DNA of 64,000 bases from Neurospora tetraspora. Lineage: Eukaryota; Ascomycota; Sordariomycetes; Sordariales; Sordariaceae. The first letter of the stretch is position 1. Each line of letters starts with the position of its first letter. Below are positions 49,934 through 60,970 of the stretch, piece by piece. Below the pieces are notes generated by a model. That model had not been told where the DNA came from. It ran no database searches and saw nothing but the letters and a program-made list of their open reading frames with translations. The stretch is from assembly GCF_033439725.1 (NCBI RefSeq), contig NW_026944390.1:2542001-2606000 (forward strand), given 5' to 3'. Both the position numbers and the translations under genes were made by a program.

Positions 49934-50459
49934 ATGAGTGCCCCGACAACCAGCGGCGCGGCGGACGTGCCCTCCAGCTGCGCCGCGAATTCTGAGCAAA
50001 AGCTGCCTTCGCGCGAGGAGCAGCTAGCCGCAATGACCGCGCGGGTGGAGGAGCTGCAAAAGCAAGACCCCTCGGCCGATCTCAAGCTCGAACAGAAGTG
50101 GTGGGTGCCGAGCCTGGATTTCGGCAGCTATTTGCAGGTAAGGATTGCCCCTTTCTTCTTTTCCCGTGATGAACCTGTGGCACCGCACAATCAGTACGCT
50201 GAACGGGATTCAGGATGCTCTTCCACAAGAAATAAGCGCCCAATTCAACGCCATCTTTGCAAAGCTCATCCAGGACAAGTTTGCCCCCGAGGCCGTGGCC
50301 AAGGCACGCAAGCAGTCGAGGGAACTGCTCCAGGCAGAGTATCCCCAGGCGCTAGAGAGGGTGGAGGAGACGGTGTTCAAGAATGAGGCGCAGTTTGCCG
50401 AGTTGCACCGCCATCTGCAGGGGGTTGACTCGATCGGGTGTGCGGGCGGGAACTGCTGA
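49934..50459 (+). CDS. Small conserved-looking helical protein of unknown function
   Basis: Two exons, 49934-50137 and 50214-50459, encode 149 residues. The 76-base intron has GTAAGG, a GCTGAAC branch site and a TTCAG acceptor and keeps frame, which supports a real gene. The start follows AACAAC at the end of a C/T-rich leader. The protein is mostly helical: an N-terminal Ser/Thr/Ala segment, a charged helix REEQLAAMTARVEELQKQ, then KWWVPSLDFGSYLQDALPQE, further charged helices, and an end GCAGGNC with two cysteines. No signal peptide and no family recognised. Codon use is like the core genes and unlike the decayed neighbours. Confidence 0.7.
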
Positions 50460-52307
50460 GACCATGAGATGCATTGCTTAGACCTCCACGCTTCTCTCTT
50501 TCGTAGCCTCCTTTTGATCCGGACCATCCAACAAGAATATACCGGGGTTTCCCATCTCACCTAAACAGTCATGTAATAATACCGTGTCGCCTCGTCCCAC
50601 TCAAGCAACACCTCGGCCTCCATCTCGTCCACTCTGACCACCACCTGCCGCCACAGACTGATCCCATACGACCCAGGCAGCAGCGAGGGCGCCACCAAGG
50701 CACATAGATACGCCTCGCCCTTCCCTTCGTCTGTTTCTTCCCCCTGCCCGCTCTTGACCACGCCATCTGAATCGACGGAAGGCTGAACATAAAGTTGGAA
50801 ATTGCGTTGTAGTAAGGTGACTTAGCTGTTACGCAATGTAGTGACTTTACAAGTTCCTGCAACAAGTAGCCAAGGATCTGTTTCGGGTTTGTGAAGGTTG
50901 ACGATGAGGCAGCCAGGATAATGTATGCCTAGCCCACCACATGACCTCCAGGAACGGATGATATCTATCGGTACCGAGTTAGGACGAGTTTAGTTTATTG
51001 GTTTCTCGCAAGACATATAATGAATTCCATATCTTTCTCTATTGCTTTTCCTTTATTTCATTTTTGTAGCGTGCCACCAGAAGTGTCTGGGAGGATAGGC
51101 AAATTTATAGGAATTTTGTAAATTCTGGTAACCTTCTACTGTTGTCAAGATGACGTATTTCATTACGAAGTAAGACTATTCCATCCCTTGATTCTCCTTT
51201 TGTAGGTGCCTGTGCGGTCCAGATGCCACGGGATTAACCCGTGACTGCCCAGTCATGGCCAAGCTTGGTACAATGGTAGAGGCCTCGATTCTCCACGATC
51301 GGATAAGTGGTCTCTTCCTTGGTGGTGTTTGGGAGAGCCAACACACTTGTAGTAGCGTCGCCACAGCTACATGGTCTTCCCTAGTCTAGATGCGGGGGAT
51401 CGCGGTTTAACATGCGGCTTTATACCACTGACTGGGTGTTGAAGGTGTGAGGGGACAGCAGAGCAGTACGCAGGTGCTGGCCAGAAGGGTCAATTAAGGT
51501 TCTACGAAGAGAAAAAGGGAGAAAGAGAGAGGCCCGCAGGGCAGACCCGGCCACCCGTCCTCAAGAGGTTGCGCGTGTGCACGTGACTCCATGGGTGCCT
51601 GACTGCCTGAGGCAGCCGCCCGGTCTGGACGAGCCATGGTCACTGTGGTCACTGGGATGCCAGAGGTCTTTGGCGTCAGTCGTCTGGCCAACGATATGCC
51701 AGATGCCAGTACTGGGCGCCAGCCCCATGACAGAAGGTACTCCAAGACTGACTTCACACTAGGGAGTAATTCGGCTCGTATGGGTGACGAAATGCTATCC
51801 CTCTTTCTGGATTAACCATGCTAACTGATGGGAAGAAGCTCAGTCTTGTGAATGGTCGTTACTGCCACTCCGACATCTCTGGTTCAGAATTCCGCCTACG
51901 GCTTTGCACTTGGTTGTGATAACCCAGAACAGGACAGCGAGTTCTACAACTTTATGCCCGCGCCGCTGGAGAATAAAGGTCACCGTGTGCTCCCATAGAA
52001 CCATGGTATCGAAGCCTAATATAGAATTAACCTTCAACGTGCTAGCCTGCCTCATAGCCTTAGCCGTGCTTGGCGTGAGTAGGTGGAAACGGTGTATTTG
52101 GTGAGCTTGGCGTGAGTGATGGGATGAAAACGCTTCTGGAAACGCTTCTATGAAAGGTTAGTTTTTGACTTTGGCCACAGCGTGGCACCTACAGAAAAGT
52201 GCCCAGCCGCTAACCTCCCTACTTTCTGTAGGATCGACGTACTCACCCTAACATTCATATCCCGGCAGAGGGTGTTGCTGAGTCATCCAAACCCCTGTCA
52301 AAACTTC
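50460..52307. other. Intergenic stretch without recognisable gene
   Basis: About 1.8 kb. Frames on both strands are short and unlike known proteins. Nothing repeated elsewhere in the window was noticed until 52308. Confidence 0.45.
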
Positions 52308-52350
52308 CTCCCATAGATAAGCCACCGATATGTCGGCTTGCCTATGGGAG
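52308..52350. repeat. Interrupted hairpin at the edge of repeat copy B
   Basis: Inverted arms CTCCCATAG and CTATGGGAG, with inner arms AAGCC/GGCTT and an 11-base loop. It lies exactly at the left border of dispersed repeat copy B and may mark an element end. Confidence 0.7.
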
Positions 52351-52650
52351 TGGGAAGGACAGGAAACGGGTCTTTTGATCACGTGGTAGGGTCAAAAAAC
52401 TGAACCACCACCTCCCATATCCATATCGTTCGGACGGAGGCAAGACGGTAAGTGGGGAGGCGGCGCTAAAATGATGAATATAATTGGGCGGATTACGAGA
52501 AAAGTTGACTGTCCTGACACTGCCAAGATTGCACTCGGTCAGTAGACGAGTCGATTGGCTGAGAGAGCTGCATGCCAGGGCTGCGCAACAAGGTGACGGC
52601 GGCGTTGAGAGCGACAAGGCAACCACAGCTCTAGGATCAGAAGCCGGCAG
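52345..52650 (+). repeat. Dispersed repeat, copy B (short form)
   Basis: Same orientation and order as copy A at 42175-42793 but lacking its internal 287 bases and a further short piece near 42345. Identity of the shared parts is high by eye, with mainly C/T and G/A differences. Confidence 0.85.
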
Positions 52651-53740
52651 CTAGGGTGGGATGGCTTTAAGCCTGGGCAGGGGCCCGTGTCAGCACCCCC
52701 GGCCCCCTGGCATACTTGCATGGGGCTTGGCTCGAAGCGAGGCTGGAAGCCTTGATATCAAAACAAACGCTACCCGAAGTGAACCTTCTGGTTGCCTTTT
52801 TGGCATGTCCTCCATTGCAGCATCAAAGCTGCATTTGATCCTTGAAAGACGAAAAGTTGATGTGGCACGCTGACATCAGGCTTGATGTAAAGGACGTCGC
52901 CAGTCCAACGAGAGAGAAGAGAATGTGTTGCGCCTTTCTGAGGCAGTGAAATAAGCTTTTGATAGCCGCCATTGTCTGGCTTTGGCGAGCATTGGCAGTG
53001 AAAATGAGGAGAAGGAGTAGTCGGGACCAACGCCGAATGACTTTGCGAGGCTGTCAGTCTCTCGTGTCCTGGCGCTTGAATTCACTGCACGCAATAACCA
53101 GACGATGCTCCAATAGGCTGCGGTACCTGGTTGGGATTGAATCCAGTTGATTGATTCGATCCCGCAGTTTGTACATACAGGCCAGCTGACGAGGTGCCAT
53201 GATAATAGATGAGGAAAGATAGAGAGAGGAAGAGCAAGTTAGAGGAAGAGCAAGTTAGGGGAAGAGGGAGGAAGAGGGAGGAAGAAGATAGGGGGTTGAA
53301 GGCAGGGGAAGGAAGGGTAAGGTTCGGGAGGCTTTGAGCGGACAGGTGCCGTAGGGGGTTGCCCTCTTATCTCTTCCAGTCTTTGGGAGCTCGAAGGAGA
53401 CGGATAGAGGCATAAGAATAGACGGATAGAGACAGAAAAGAGGCTTTCGTGGCGTAATAAACCCTGGTCATTATCAGTGATTACAAACGAAGACCAGTTT
53501 GAGGCCAATCTGAGCTCCAAATCCCCCTTGCTCAACCCATGGCCGAAGAAGTAGCCATATAAGAATGCAGTAATGATACCTCTCGAGCCTAGAAGGTCAA
53601 ATGCGGCTGGGCCAATATGGACCCATTCTCTCGGACGTAATGCAAGGCACAGCCTGGCGTCGGGAAAGTGGAATTCGATAAACGCTGCCCTTGTACCGTG
53701 CCTATAATCTGTTACGGCGATGGCAGACTACTATGGTTAA
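52651..53740 (-). other. Mostly non-coding; open frame beside the SesA remnant
   Basis: The minus strand is open from about 53712 down to 53239 and includes the phrases FIEFHFPDARLCLALRPRE and GSRGIITAFLYGYFFGHG. It starts just beyond the stop of the SesA-type frame and may be a later part of the same dead gene, or a fragment of another; no family recognised. A GA-rich stretch covers 53219-53292. The rest shows nothing. Confidence 0.35.
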
Positions 53741-53956
53741 CTACGGAGGAGGCACCTGGGACCCCTTATCCTCGCTAACCTCTATGCCGCTTCTAACCCG
53801 CTTGAGCGTGTTCGCCACCAGTGGTAGCCGAACACGCGCTTCCCTCATTCCTTCAGGCAGTCCGTTAACATCATGGCAGGCGTTGGCAACCTTTATGGCT
53901 GCGTCGATGATAGCTATGATGCTGGATACGAGACTGATGATGTCCACCCCGGACAT
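53741..53956 (-). pseudogene. SesA-type N-terminal domain remnant of a STAND/NLR protein
   Basis: 71 residues from the ATG at 53956: MSGVDIISLVSSIIAIIDAA, then KVANACHDVNGLPEGMREA and RLPLVANTLKRVRSGI. This hydrophobic helix followed by GLPE and RLPLV is characteristic of the SesA-like domain found at the start of many fungal NACHT or NB-ARC receptors, where it acts in cell-death signalling. The frame ends after about 70 residues; no nucleotide-binding domain follows within 1 kb, and the only downstream GT-AG option would be too short. I read it as a truncated gene. A stand-alone small SesA protein is possible. Confidence 0.55.
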
Positions 53957-55314
53957 TTTCGCACGGGTGTCGTTGCAGACCAGAGATGGTCGAACAGATG
54001 AGGGGCGTTGAGGAGTGTCGTCAACACTTGATGGATAACAGTACCGGACTGTCGCCTAGAGTGATCCCGCTTGTGTTTGGAAACTGAGGAGAGTGAAGCT
54101 CAAGTTGGGGGAAGGTGGCGGTCAGCGACCACAACGTGTCGTTGCTTGAAAAGTTGGATGGGAGGAGGTAGAAGGGCGCACATTGGAAAGGAGTTGATGA
54201 TACCTGATAGGATGGGCTGTTAGTGCTCGGCGAGGACATGGACGTCAAGTGGAAGTGAACGATGAGGATGGCAATTGGTAGTGTTGAAGCCATCACATTC
54301 TTTGGCGCTTCTGTCTAAGTGGATACGATCCACACATAGCCACCCTGTATATAAACCACGTCGGACTTCGTCCTCCCCGCTCTGTTCTCTCTCTCTCTCT
54401 CTCAAGTCAATCAATACACCAAATTCACCCCCACATTCACTGCCACTTGTGCTGCCTCATCACGTTACCTCCAACAGGTAGGACGTACTGTTCTGTATGT
54501 CATTTGGATTTGAGGTTTGGAACTGTCGGAGGATGTTATCCGGTTTGGACTTGATGGGGGATTTTGGTCCATGTCCGGCTCAAGTGTTATCGCGTTTATG
54601 GTGATGATGATCGTACTTGCGGCGTTGGTATTTCGTGCCGTTTCTCGTCTTCAGTCGGTGGTAGCTACGTCTATATAATTGCACTAGAACTCCAACTGCG
54701 CGGTTGATGCTTTTATAAAAGTAAGGAAATATATAGATAGAGCGTAATACCAAAAGAAAAATAAAAAGATCCCCTTCAAATACCCTCCATTACCCGCGCA
54801 ACAGGACCTCCAGCCCATTAAAGTTTAATTTACTGCCTGAAGCCCATCGCGCTATCATTTCGGCTGCAGCAGCAGATGCCCCATAGGGCACAACCAATCC
54901 TCTCCGTCTCAAATCGCTAGCGCCGTTGATAGGCTAACCAAAAGTGTACCTAACCGAGCTAGTCTCAATGGTCAGATACACCCAATCAAAGGCTCCTGCC
55001 TAGCACATAAGCCAAGTCAACACCTTGGGCACCAAACCCCTCATATCTAACCCCTCAGATCGAGATATCGACTTTTAACACCAAGCATTTGAGCCTCTGC
55101 CTACGAGAAGCGATCGGTATCAAACACTTCATCTGCGCTATCAAACATTTTATGTACGCTATTAAACACAAAGGCTAAAGCAATATCCACTTGGGAGTAA
55201 CCCCGCTAACGTTTGTCAAAGGGCAATACGCAATATCCGCCGTACGGGTATACTAGTACCATTCTCAGTCGTGGCCGTACAAGCTCCTCTCCCGGTAGCC
55301 GAACCTTGATTACC
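53957..55314. other. Spacer and promoter of the NLR gene
   Basis: No gene recognised. A CT tract at 54386-54403 may be promoter of a minus- or plus-strand transcript. At about 55117-55171 a short unit ending TATCAAACA or TATTAAACA is repeated three times just upstream of the NLR gene. Confidence 0.45.
54386..54403 (+). repeat. CT dinucleotide tract
   Basis: Nearly pure (CT)n of 18 bases in intergenic DNA. Confidence 0.85.
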
Positions 55315-58300
55315 ATGGACGTTAATGAAGGCATTTCTTTGGTGGTATGGACCACTGTCTTATGTCTTTTTGTCTGTGCGACCGCCGCTTGGCTTTGGTT
55401 CTATGCGCCAGCGGGTTCCGGTACCGCACCGTCGTCTCCAACGAAGCCTGCTTCAGATTCTACACGATCCACGCAGCGAGGCTTCCATCTCAATCAAGTC
55501 AACAAGGACAATGGAGACACCGACATTGACATTATTGCTATCCATGGCCTCGATACAAAATCACCGGATACGTGGACATGGCGGGATCGGCGGAATCCCA
55601 ACGGCGTCAATTGGCTAGCCGATTTGCTCCCGGTCGACGTAGAAAAGGCACGTATCTTTACACTGGACTGGCCTGCCGACCTACTTCAACCGTCAGATTT
55701 AGTCCCGAAGCTTGATGGCGAGATCGTTACGCTCCTAATTGATGGCATCGACAGAGAACTCTTGGCAAAGAACAAGACAAAAGACAGACCAATCCTCTTT
55801 ATCGCTTCTTGTCTTGGGGGGATCATCTTAATGAGGGCTCTCACAACCGCCGCCGATCATGAATGCACCACGAGCTGTTATTGCCTCAGGAAAGCAACAC
55901 GTGGCATTATATTCCTCGCTACCCCGTTCCGAGGGACTTCGTTCCAAGAGGTAGCTCACTGGGCAGATCCAGGTCTGACCGCATGGGCATTAATCCGCGA
56001 CCGAAAAGTGAGCAAGCTACTCGATAGTGTGAAAGGATCGACCTTTGATCTTGAAGCACTCGTACGCAAGTTCACACGATTCTGTCAGCATCCGAACTGG
56101 CCCTTTCTAGTATTCAACTTTTATGAACTCGGAATGACGAGTCTGTGGCGCAAGATATTCCCTTGGTTACCTACTTTGTTCTTCAAAGGAAAACCGGTAA
56201 GAAATCTTAAATACTAGTATCCCCGCGCTATAACTAACGCTTGCCAGCTGGTTGGGAGGTCCTCAGCAACACTAGACATCGTCTTAGAGCCACTACCACT
56301 CGATCGGACTCATGGTCTGATGAACAAGTTCGGCAGCCGTGAATGCGAAGATTACAAGAAGGTTGCTGGAAAAATCAAAGACTTTATTGGAACGATCCGT
56401 GAAGGAACGCCCCTCGCGCAAGCAGATGCCTGGATACGTGAGAAGTGCTATACTAAGGATAGGCTCAACATTGAGCGGCTCTCAGGCACGAAACTGCCGA
56501 TGGATCAGTGTTACATCAATCTCTCCATTATAGAGCGGACCGGCGAAGATAAAGACCGTTCGAAAAAGAAATCAGAAGAAGAGTCGGTGTCGCAATCTTC
56601 CCCGTTTTCACTCACCGCTCGATTGAAAGTGGAAACGCCAAATGCAACAATTCAAGTCGATTTACCATCGCTTTTCAAGGAACGCGAAGAACCTAACGGT
56701 CGCAAGATACAACCAAGACGAATATTGATTCGAGGACGCGCTGGTGTAGGGAAGACTACTCTTTGTAAGAAGATTGTCTATTCCTTCATGCATGGCGAAT
56801 TGCCCAAATGGACTGAATTATTCGACCGCGTACTCTGGGTACCTCTGCGAAATCTGAAGCTGGAAGACAGACGCCGGGCTGATTACCGCTTTACCGACCT
56901 CTTTATTCATGAATATTTCTCCATGGCGAATTGCAGAGAGGACCTTGCCCAAGCATTATACAACACATTGCTTGATGCACCGGAGAAGAGGAGCAGGACT
57001 TTATTTCTCCTTGATGGGCTAGATGAGGTATCGCAAGGCTTGAGCGAAGGCGGTATGTCTAGCTTCCTTGATGTGTTGCTAGACCAGCCGAACGTCATCA
57101 TCACCTCCCGGCCGTACGGCAAGCCTCTGGCTGGCCTGCATCTCGAATTGGAAACGATCGGGTTCTATCCAAACCAAGTGGAGGCTTATATCAACAAGGT
57201 TTTCACCGAATACTCAGACACAGCTGTCCGCGTTCAGTCATTCCTAAACGCTCGCAGCCTTCTCCAAGGCCTTATGCGGATCCCAATCCAGCTAGATGCG
57301 CTTTGTTTCGCCTGGAACGGAAGTATTAATTCCAGCTCCAAACTTAACACCATGACGGATGTTTACCAAGCCATCGATCAAAGTCTATGGAAGAAGGATA
57401 TCCTACGGTTAGGCAAGAAGCACGACAACGAGCTAGTGGAAGCAGCTTACATCCAAGAGTCTGGTTGGACCGAAATTGAAAATCTCGTTTCAACCGAGAT
57501 TTTACTTCTAGAGATCCTTGCTTTTACCGGGTTGCAGAATGATACAATTGAATTCGACTCAAGACATCTCGACCAAATATTGTACCACTTTGCCGACATC
57601 TTACCCGGTTTCTTACCCAGTAAGACCATGCCGCACCTCTCCTTTCTCCGAACATCAGATTTGATGGAAACCAGCTACCGAACCTATCACTTTCTACATC
57701 TGACCTACCAAGAGTACTTTGCGGCTAGGTATTTTGTACGGCAATGGAAGGCTAACAAGCGCCTCAAATGCCTGGCACTCAATGGTCAGAAGAATGAAAA
57801 TATTACTTTCATCGAGGCTATCCAGTTTCTTGGCGAGAACAAATACACAGCCCGTTACGACATCCTATGGCGCTTTGTTGCCGGCTTTTTTGATGCCGAA
57901 GGCAAGGCAGAGAAGTTTTTCCAAGCGATCGAGGACGAACCGCATGATTTGTTAGGTCCTACGCACCAACGGCTGGTTATACATTGTTTGAGCGAAGTGT
58001 CAACGGAGATGTCACTGCGAAAGAGGCTGGAAGTCAAGCTAAAAGAGTGGTTACTCTTTGAATATAAATTCACAGGCAAAACACGTCTAGCAAGCGAGGT
58101 GGAATTTCCAGAGTCAGCTTTGTTGGAAACCTTGCAGGAAGTAGGGATCGATGAAAAGTTCACAATTTTGAAGTGGGTAGCAACACGACCAACGATCCCG
58201 CCACCCATCGTCATTCTGGTTACTTCTTGGCTAGAAGACGGCGAATTTATAACCGGGAAAAGGGATGTCTTACTGGCCTTGCAAGCCCAGTCCAGCTTAT

Positions 58301-60126
58301 CCGACGAGCTCCTTACGGCTGTAGTAGCACGTTTAGGAGACGAGGACTGGGATGTTAGACTGGCTGCCTTAGGTGTCTTGCAAGCCCAGTCCAGCTTATC
58401 CGACGAGCGCCTTACGGTTGTAATAGCACGTTTAGGAGACGAGGACTGTGAGGTTAGATGGGCTGCCTTACGTGTCTTGCAAGCCCAGTCCAGCTTATCC
58501 GATGAGCTCCTTACGGCTGTAATAGCACGTTTAGGAGACGAGGACTGTGAGGTTAGATGGGCTGCCTCAGGTGTCTTGCAAGCCCAGTCTAGCTTATCCG
58601 GCGAGCTCCTTACGGCTGTAATAGCACGTTTAGGAGACGAGGACTGGGAGGTTAGACTGGCTGCCTTAGGTGTCTTGCAAGCCCAGTCCAGCTTATCCGA
58701 CGAGCTCCTTACGGCTGTAATAGCACGTCTAGGAGACAAGAACAGGAAGGTTACACTGGCTGCCTCAGATGTCTTGCAAGCCCAGTCTAGCTTATCCGAT
58801 AAGCGCCCTACAGCTGTAATAGCACGTCTAGGAGACGAAGACTGGGATGTTAGACGGGCTGCCTTAGGTGTCTTGCAAGCCCAGTCTAGCTTATCCGACG
58901 AGCGCCCTACAGCTGTAATAGCACGTCTAGGAGACAAGAACAGGAAGGTTACACTGGCTGCCTTACGTGTCTTGCAAGCTCAGTCCAGCTTATCCGACGA
59001 GCGCCTTACGGCTGTAATAGCACGTCTAGGAGACGAGGACTCGAATGTTAGACTGGCTGCCTTAGTTGTCTTGCAAGCCCAGTCCAGCTTATCCGATGAG
59101 CTCCTTACGGCTGTAATAGCACGTCTAGGAGACGAGGACCGGGATGTTAGACTGGCTGCCTTAGGTGTCTTGCAAGCCCAGTCTAGCTTATCCAATGAGC
59201 GCCTTACGGCTGTAGTAGCACGTTTAGGAGACGGGGACTCGAATGTTAGACTGGCTGCCTTAGGTGTCTTGCAAGCCCAGTCTAGCTTATCCAATGAGCG
59301 CCTTACGGCTGTAGTAGCACGTTTAGGAGACGGGGACTCGAATGTTAGACTGGCTGCCTTACGTGTCTTGCAAGCCCAGTCTAGCTTATCCAATGAGCGC
59401 CTTACGGCTGTAGTAGCACGTCTAGGAGACGAGGACCGGGATGTTAGACGGGCTGCCTTAGTTGTCTTGCAAGCCCAGTCTAGCTTATCCGATGAGCTCC
59501 TTATGGCTGTAGTAGCACGTTTAGGAGACAAGGACTGGGAGGTTAGATGGGCTGCCTCAGATGTCTTGCAAGCCCAGTCTAGCTTATCCGGCGAGCTCCT
59601 TACGGCTGTAATAGCACATTTAGGAGACGAGGACTTGGATGTTAGACGGGCTGCCTTAGTTGTCTTGCAAGCCCAGTCTAGCTTATCCGATGAGCTCCTT
59701 ATGGCTGTAGTAGCACGTTTAGGAGACGAGGACACGAGAGTTAGACTGGCTGCCTTACGTGTCTTGCAAGCTCAGTCCAGTTTATCTAACGGCGTTCTTA
59801 CGGCCCTAGCATTGTTACTGGAATCCGAACGTGTAGGCGACTTAGCAGAGGCTCTATTAAGAAGATATAAGGAATTTTATACTACCCTTCTTAATGGGAA
59901 GTTTGTTGAACCATTATTCAAATTTTTCTTGCGAGGTAGCTTTGATGAGCAGTGGAGTTGGTATGTTATAGATATGAAATCTTGCGTTAACATGCCAGAA
60001 TGGGTCGGAAGTACTAGCATTGATGATGGAAAGGAGTTTATGAACATGGTGACGAGAGCAAGGCAAGGGATTCCATCTACGGGTGTGACGAACGGCAGGT
60101 CTGATCTGCCTAAATGGGATAGCTGA
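55315..60126 (+). CDS. NLR-type STAND receptor: hydrolase-like domain, NACHT, HEAT-like repeats
   Basis: Two exons, 55315-56196 and 56248-60126, encode about 1586 residues; the ATG in ACCATGG is preferred over non-ATG codons upstream. Residues 7-29 form a membrane helix (SLVVWTTVLCLFVCATAAWL). Residues about 70-290 resemble the alpha/beta hydrolase-like effector of fungal NLRs: IIAIHGLDTKSPDTW, FIASCLGGIIL and IIFLATPFRGTSF; the nucleophile position holds Cys166, not Ser. NACHT follows: Walker A GRAGVGKTT (457-465), Walker B LFLLDGLDE with Asp550, IITSRPYG, and HLTYQEYFAARYF. Residues 971-1465 are 15 tandem 33-residue HEAT-like repeats, then a degenerate unit and a unique tail. Known relatives oligomerise on binding a non-self trigger and cause cell death; that role is inferred. 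No frame break is seen. Confidence 0.88.
58276..59760 (+). repeat. 15 tandem 99-bp units encoding HEAT-like repeats
   Basis: Fifteen in-frame 99-base units inside the NLR gene, each coding for VLQAQSSLSDELLTAVIARL plus a variable 13-residue part; a sixteenth degenerate unit starts at 59761. Unit borders share TCTTGCAAGCCCAGTC. Differences concentrate at residues 10-13, 22-28, 30 and 33 of the unit, while the rest is almost invariant, including synonymous sites. Confidence 0.95.
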
Positions 60127-60427
60127 AGGTAAAGACTATCAGGTGTTGTTCGGTATAGCCAAAACGTATAAAATGAGTATCGCTTACGAATTATAGATAC
60201 TATTCTCGGTGATGAACAACCTTTATTGCTTACTGCACAATTATCTGGCTATCTGGGTCTTCTTGTCCTTTTTATAGCTGTGGGTCATTCGGGTACATTG
60301 AGCTTGCGATCGGATCGTTTCGTTCTTAGTAGTTTGGAACCGTTCCCATATAGGCTTTTAGGGCCGAATCTCCAATACCCAAGGATCTCGTCCTGGCTAC
60401 TATACCTACATATGCTGGCGGCTGACG
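60127..60427. other. Spacer 3' of the NLR gene
   Basis: Probably the NLR 3' UTR; a 68-codon open frame at 60226-60432 is hydrophobic but not recognisable. Confidence 0.4.
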
Positions 60428-60970
60428 TGTGACGAACCATTACAAGCACAGGAGTATATCGCTGGGAACAAAGAGTAGCAACGGTGGTAGTAGCTAAAAG
60501 GTACTGGTCGATTGTATCAGTTGGTTGCTTGCTGAAGAGCTAGTATCTAAAGAGGCTTGGGAAGGCTGTCTTTATATACCGGCCTTCATGGACCCGAACC
60601 TTCATCTCGGGTGTTACGATCTAATCAGGGATTACTTATGTAAGCTAGATCAGATAGAACCAACAGACCAACCAGGTTGGACCCGAAAGGAGAGGACCCC
60701 GAAGGGAGGACCCGAAGGGAGGACCTGAAGAAAGAGGACCCGAAGGGAGAGGACCCGAAGGGAGGGGTCCATGGCCCGGGTCCCCGGGGACCCGAGATGA
60801 AGGTTCGAGTCCATGAAGACCGGTATATAAAGACGGCCTTCCCAGGCCTCTTTAGATACTGGCTCTTCAGCAAGCAACTAGTTTCTACAATCAATCAGTA
60901 CCTTTTGGCTACTGCAACCGTTGTTCTTATTCCCAGCGATATACTCCTGTGCTTGTAACGGTTCGTCACA
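60428..60970. mobile_element. 543-bp palindromic LTR-like unit
   Basis: Begins TGTGACGAACC and ends GGTTCGTCACA. The outer 180 bases on each side (60428-60611 and about 60795-60970) are inverted copies of each other at roughly 85-90 percent identity by eye, each with CTTTATATACCGG. The core, about 60660-60770, is a purine-rich minisatellite. TG...CA ends and a TATA box suggest LTR sequence, possibly two partial LTRs joined head to head. No target-site duplication is evident. Not RIP-mutated. Confidence 0.7.
60660..60770 (+). repeat. Purine-rich minisatellite (GGACCCGAAGGGA type)
   Basis: About six imperfect copies of GGACCCGAAGGGAGA-like units. It gives small charged open frames on both strands that are not genes. 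Confidence 0.75.

Noticed and set aside
57855-59735. Two long repeat-containing open frames on the minus strand (57855-58937 and 58980-59735)
   Set aside because: Antisense shadow of the NLR HEAT-repeat exon; the repetition simply follows the coding strand.
58276-59760. Regular 99-bp periodicity resembling an array
   Set aside because: Not CRISPR or satellite DNA: units are in frame within a protein exon and have no spacer structure.
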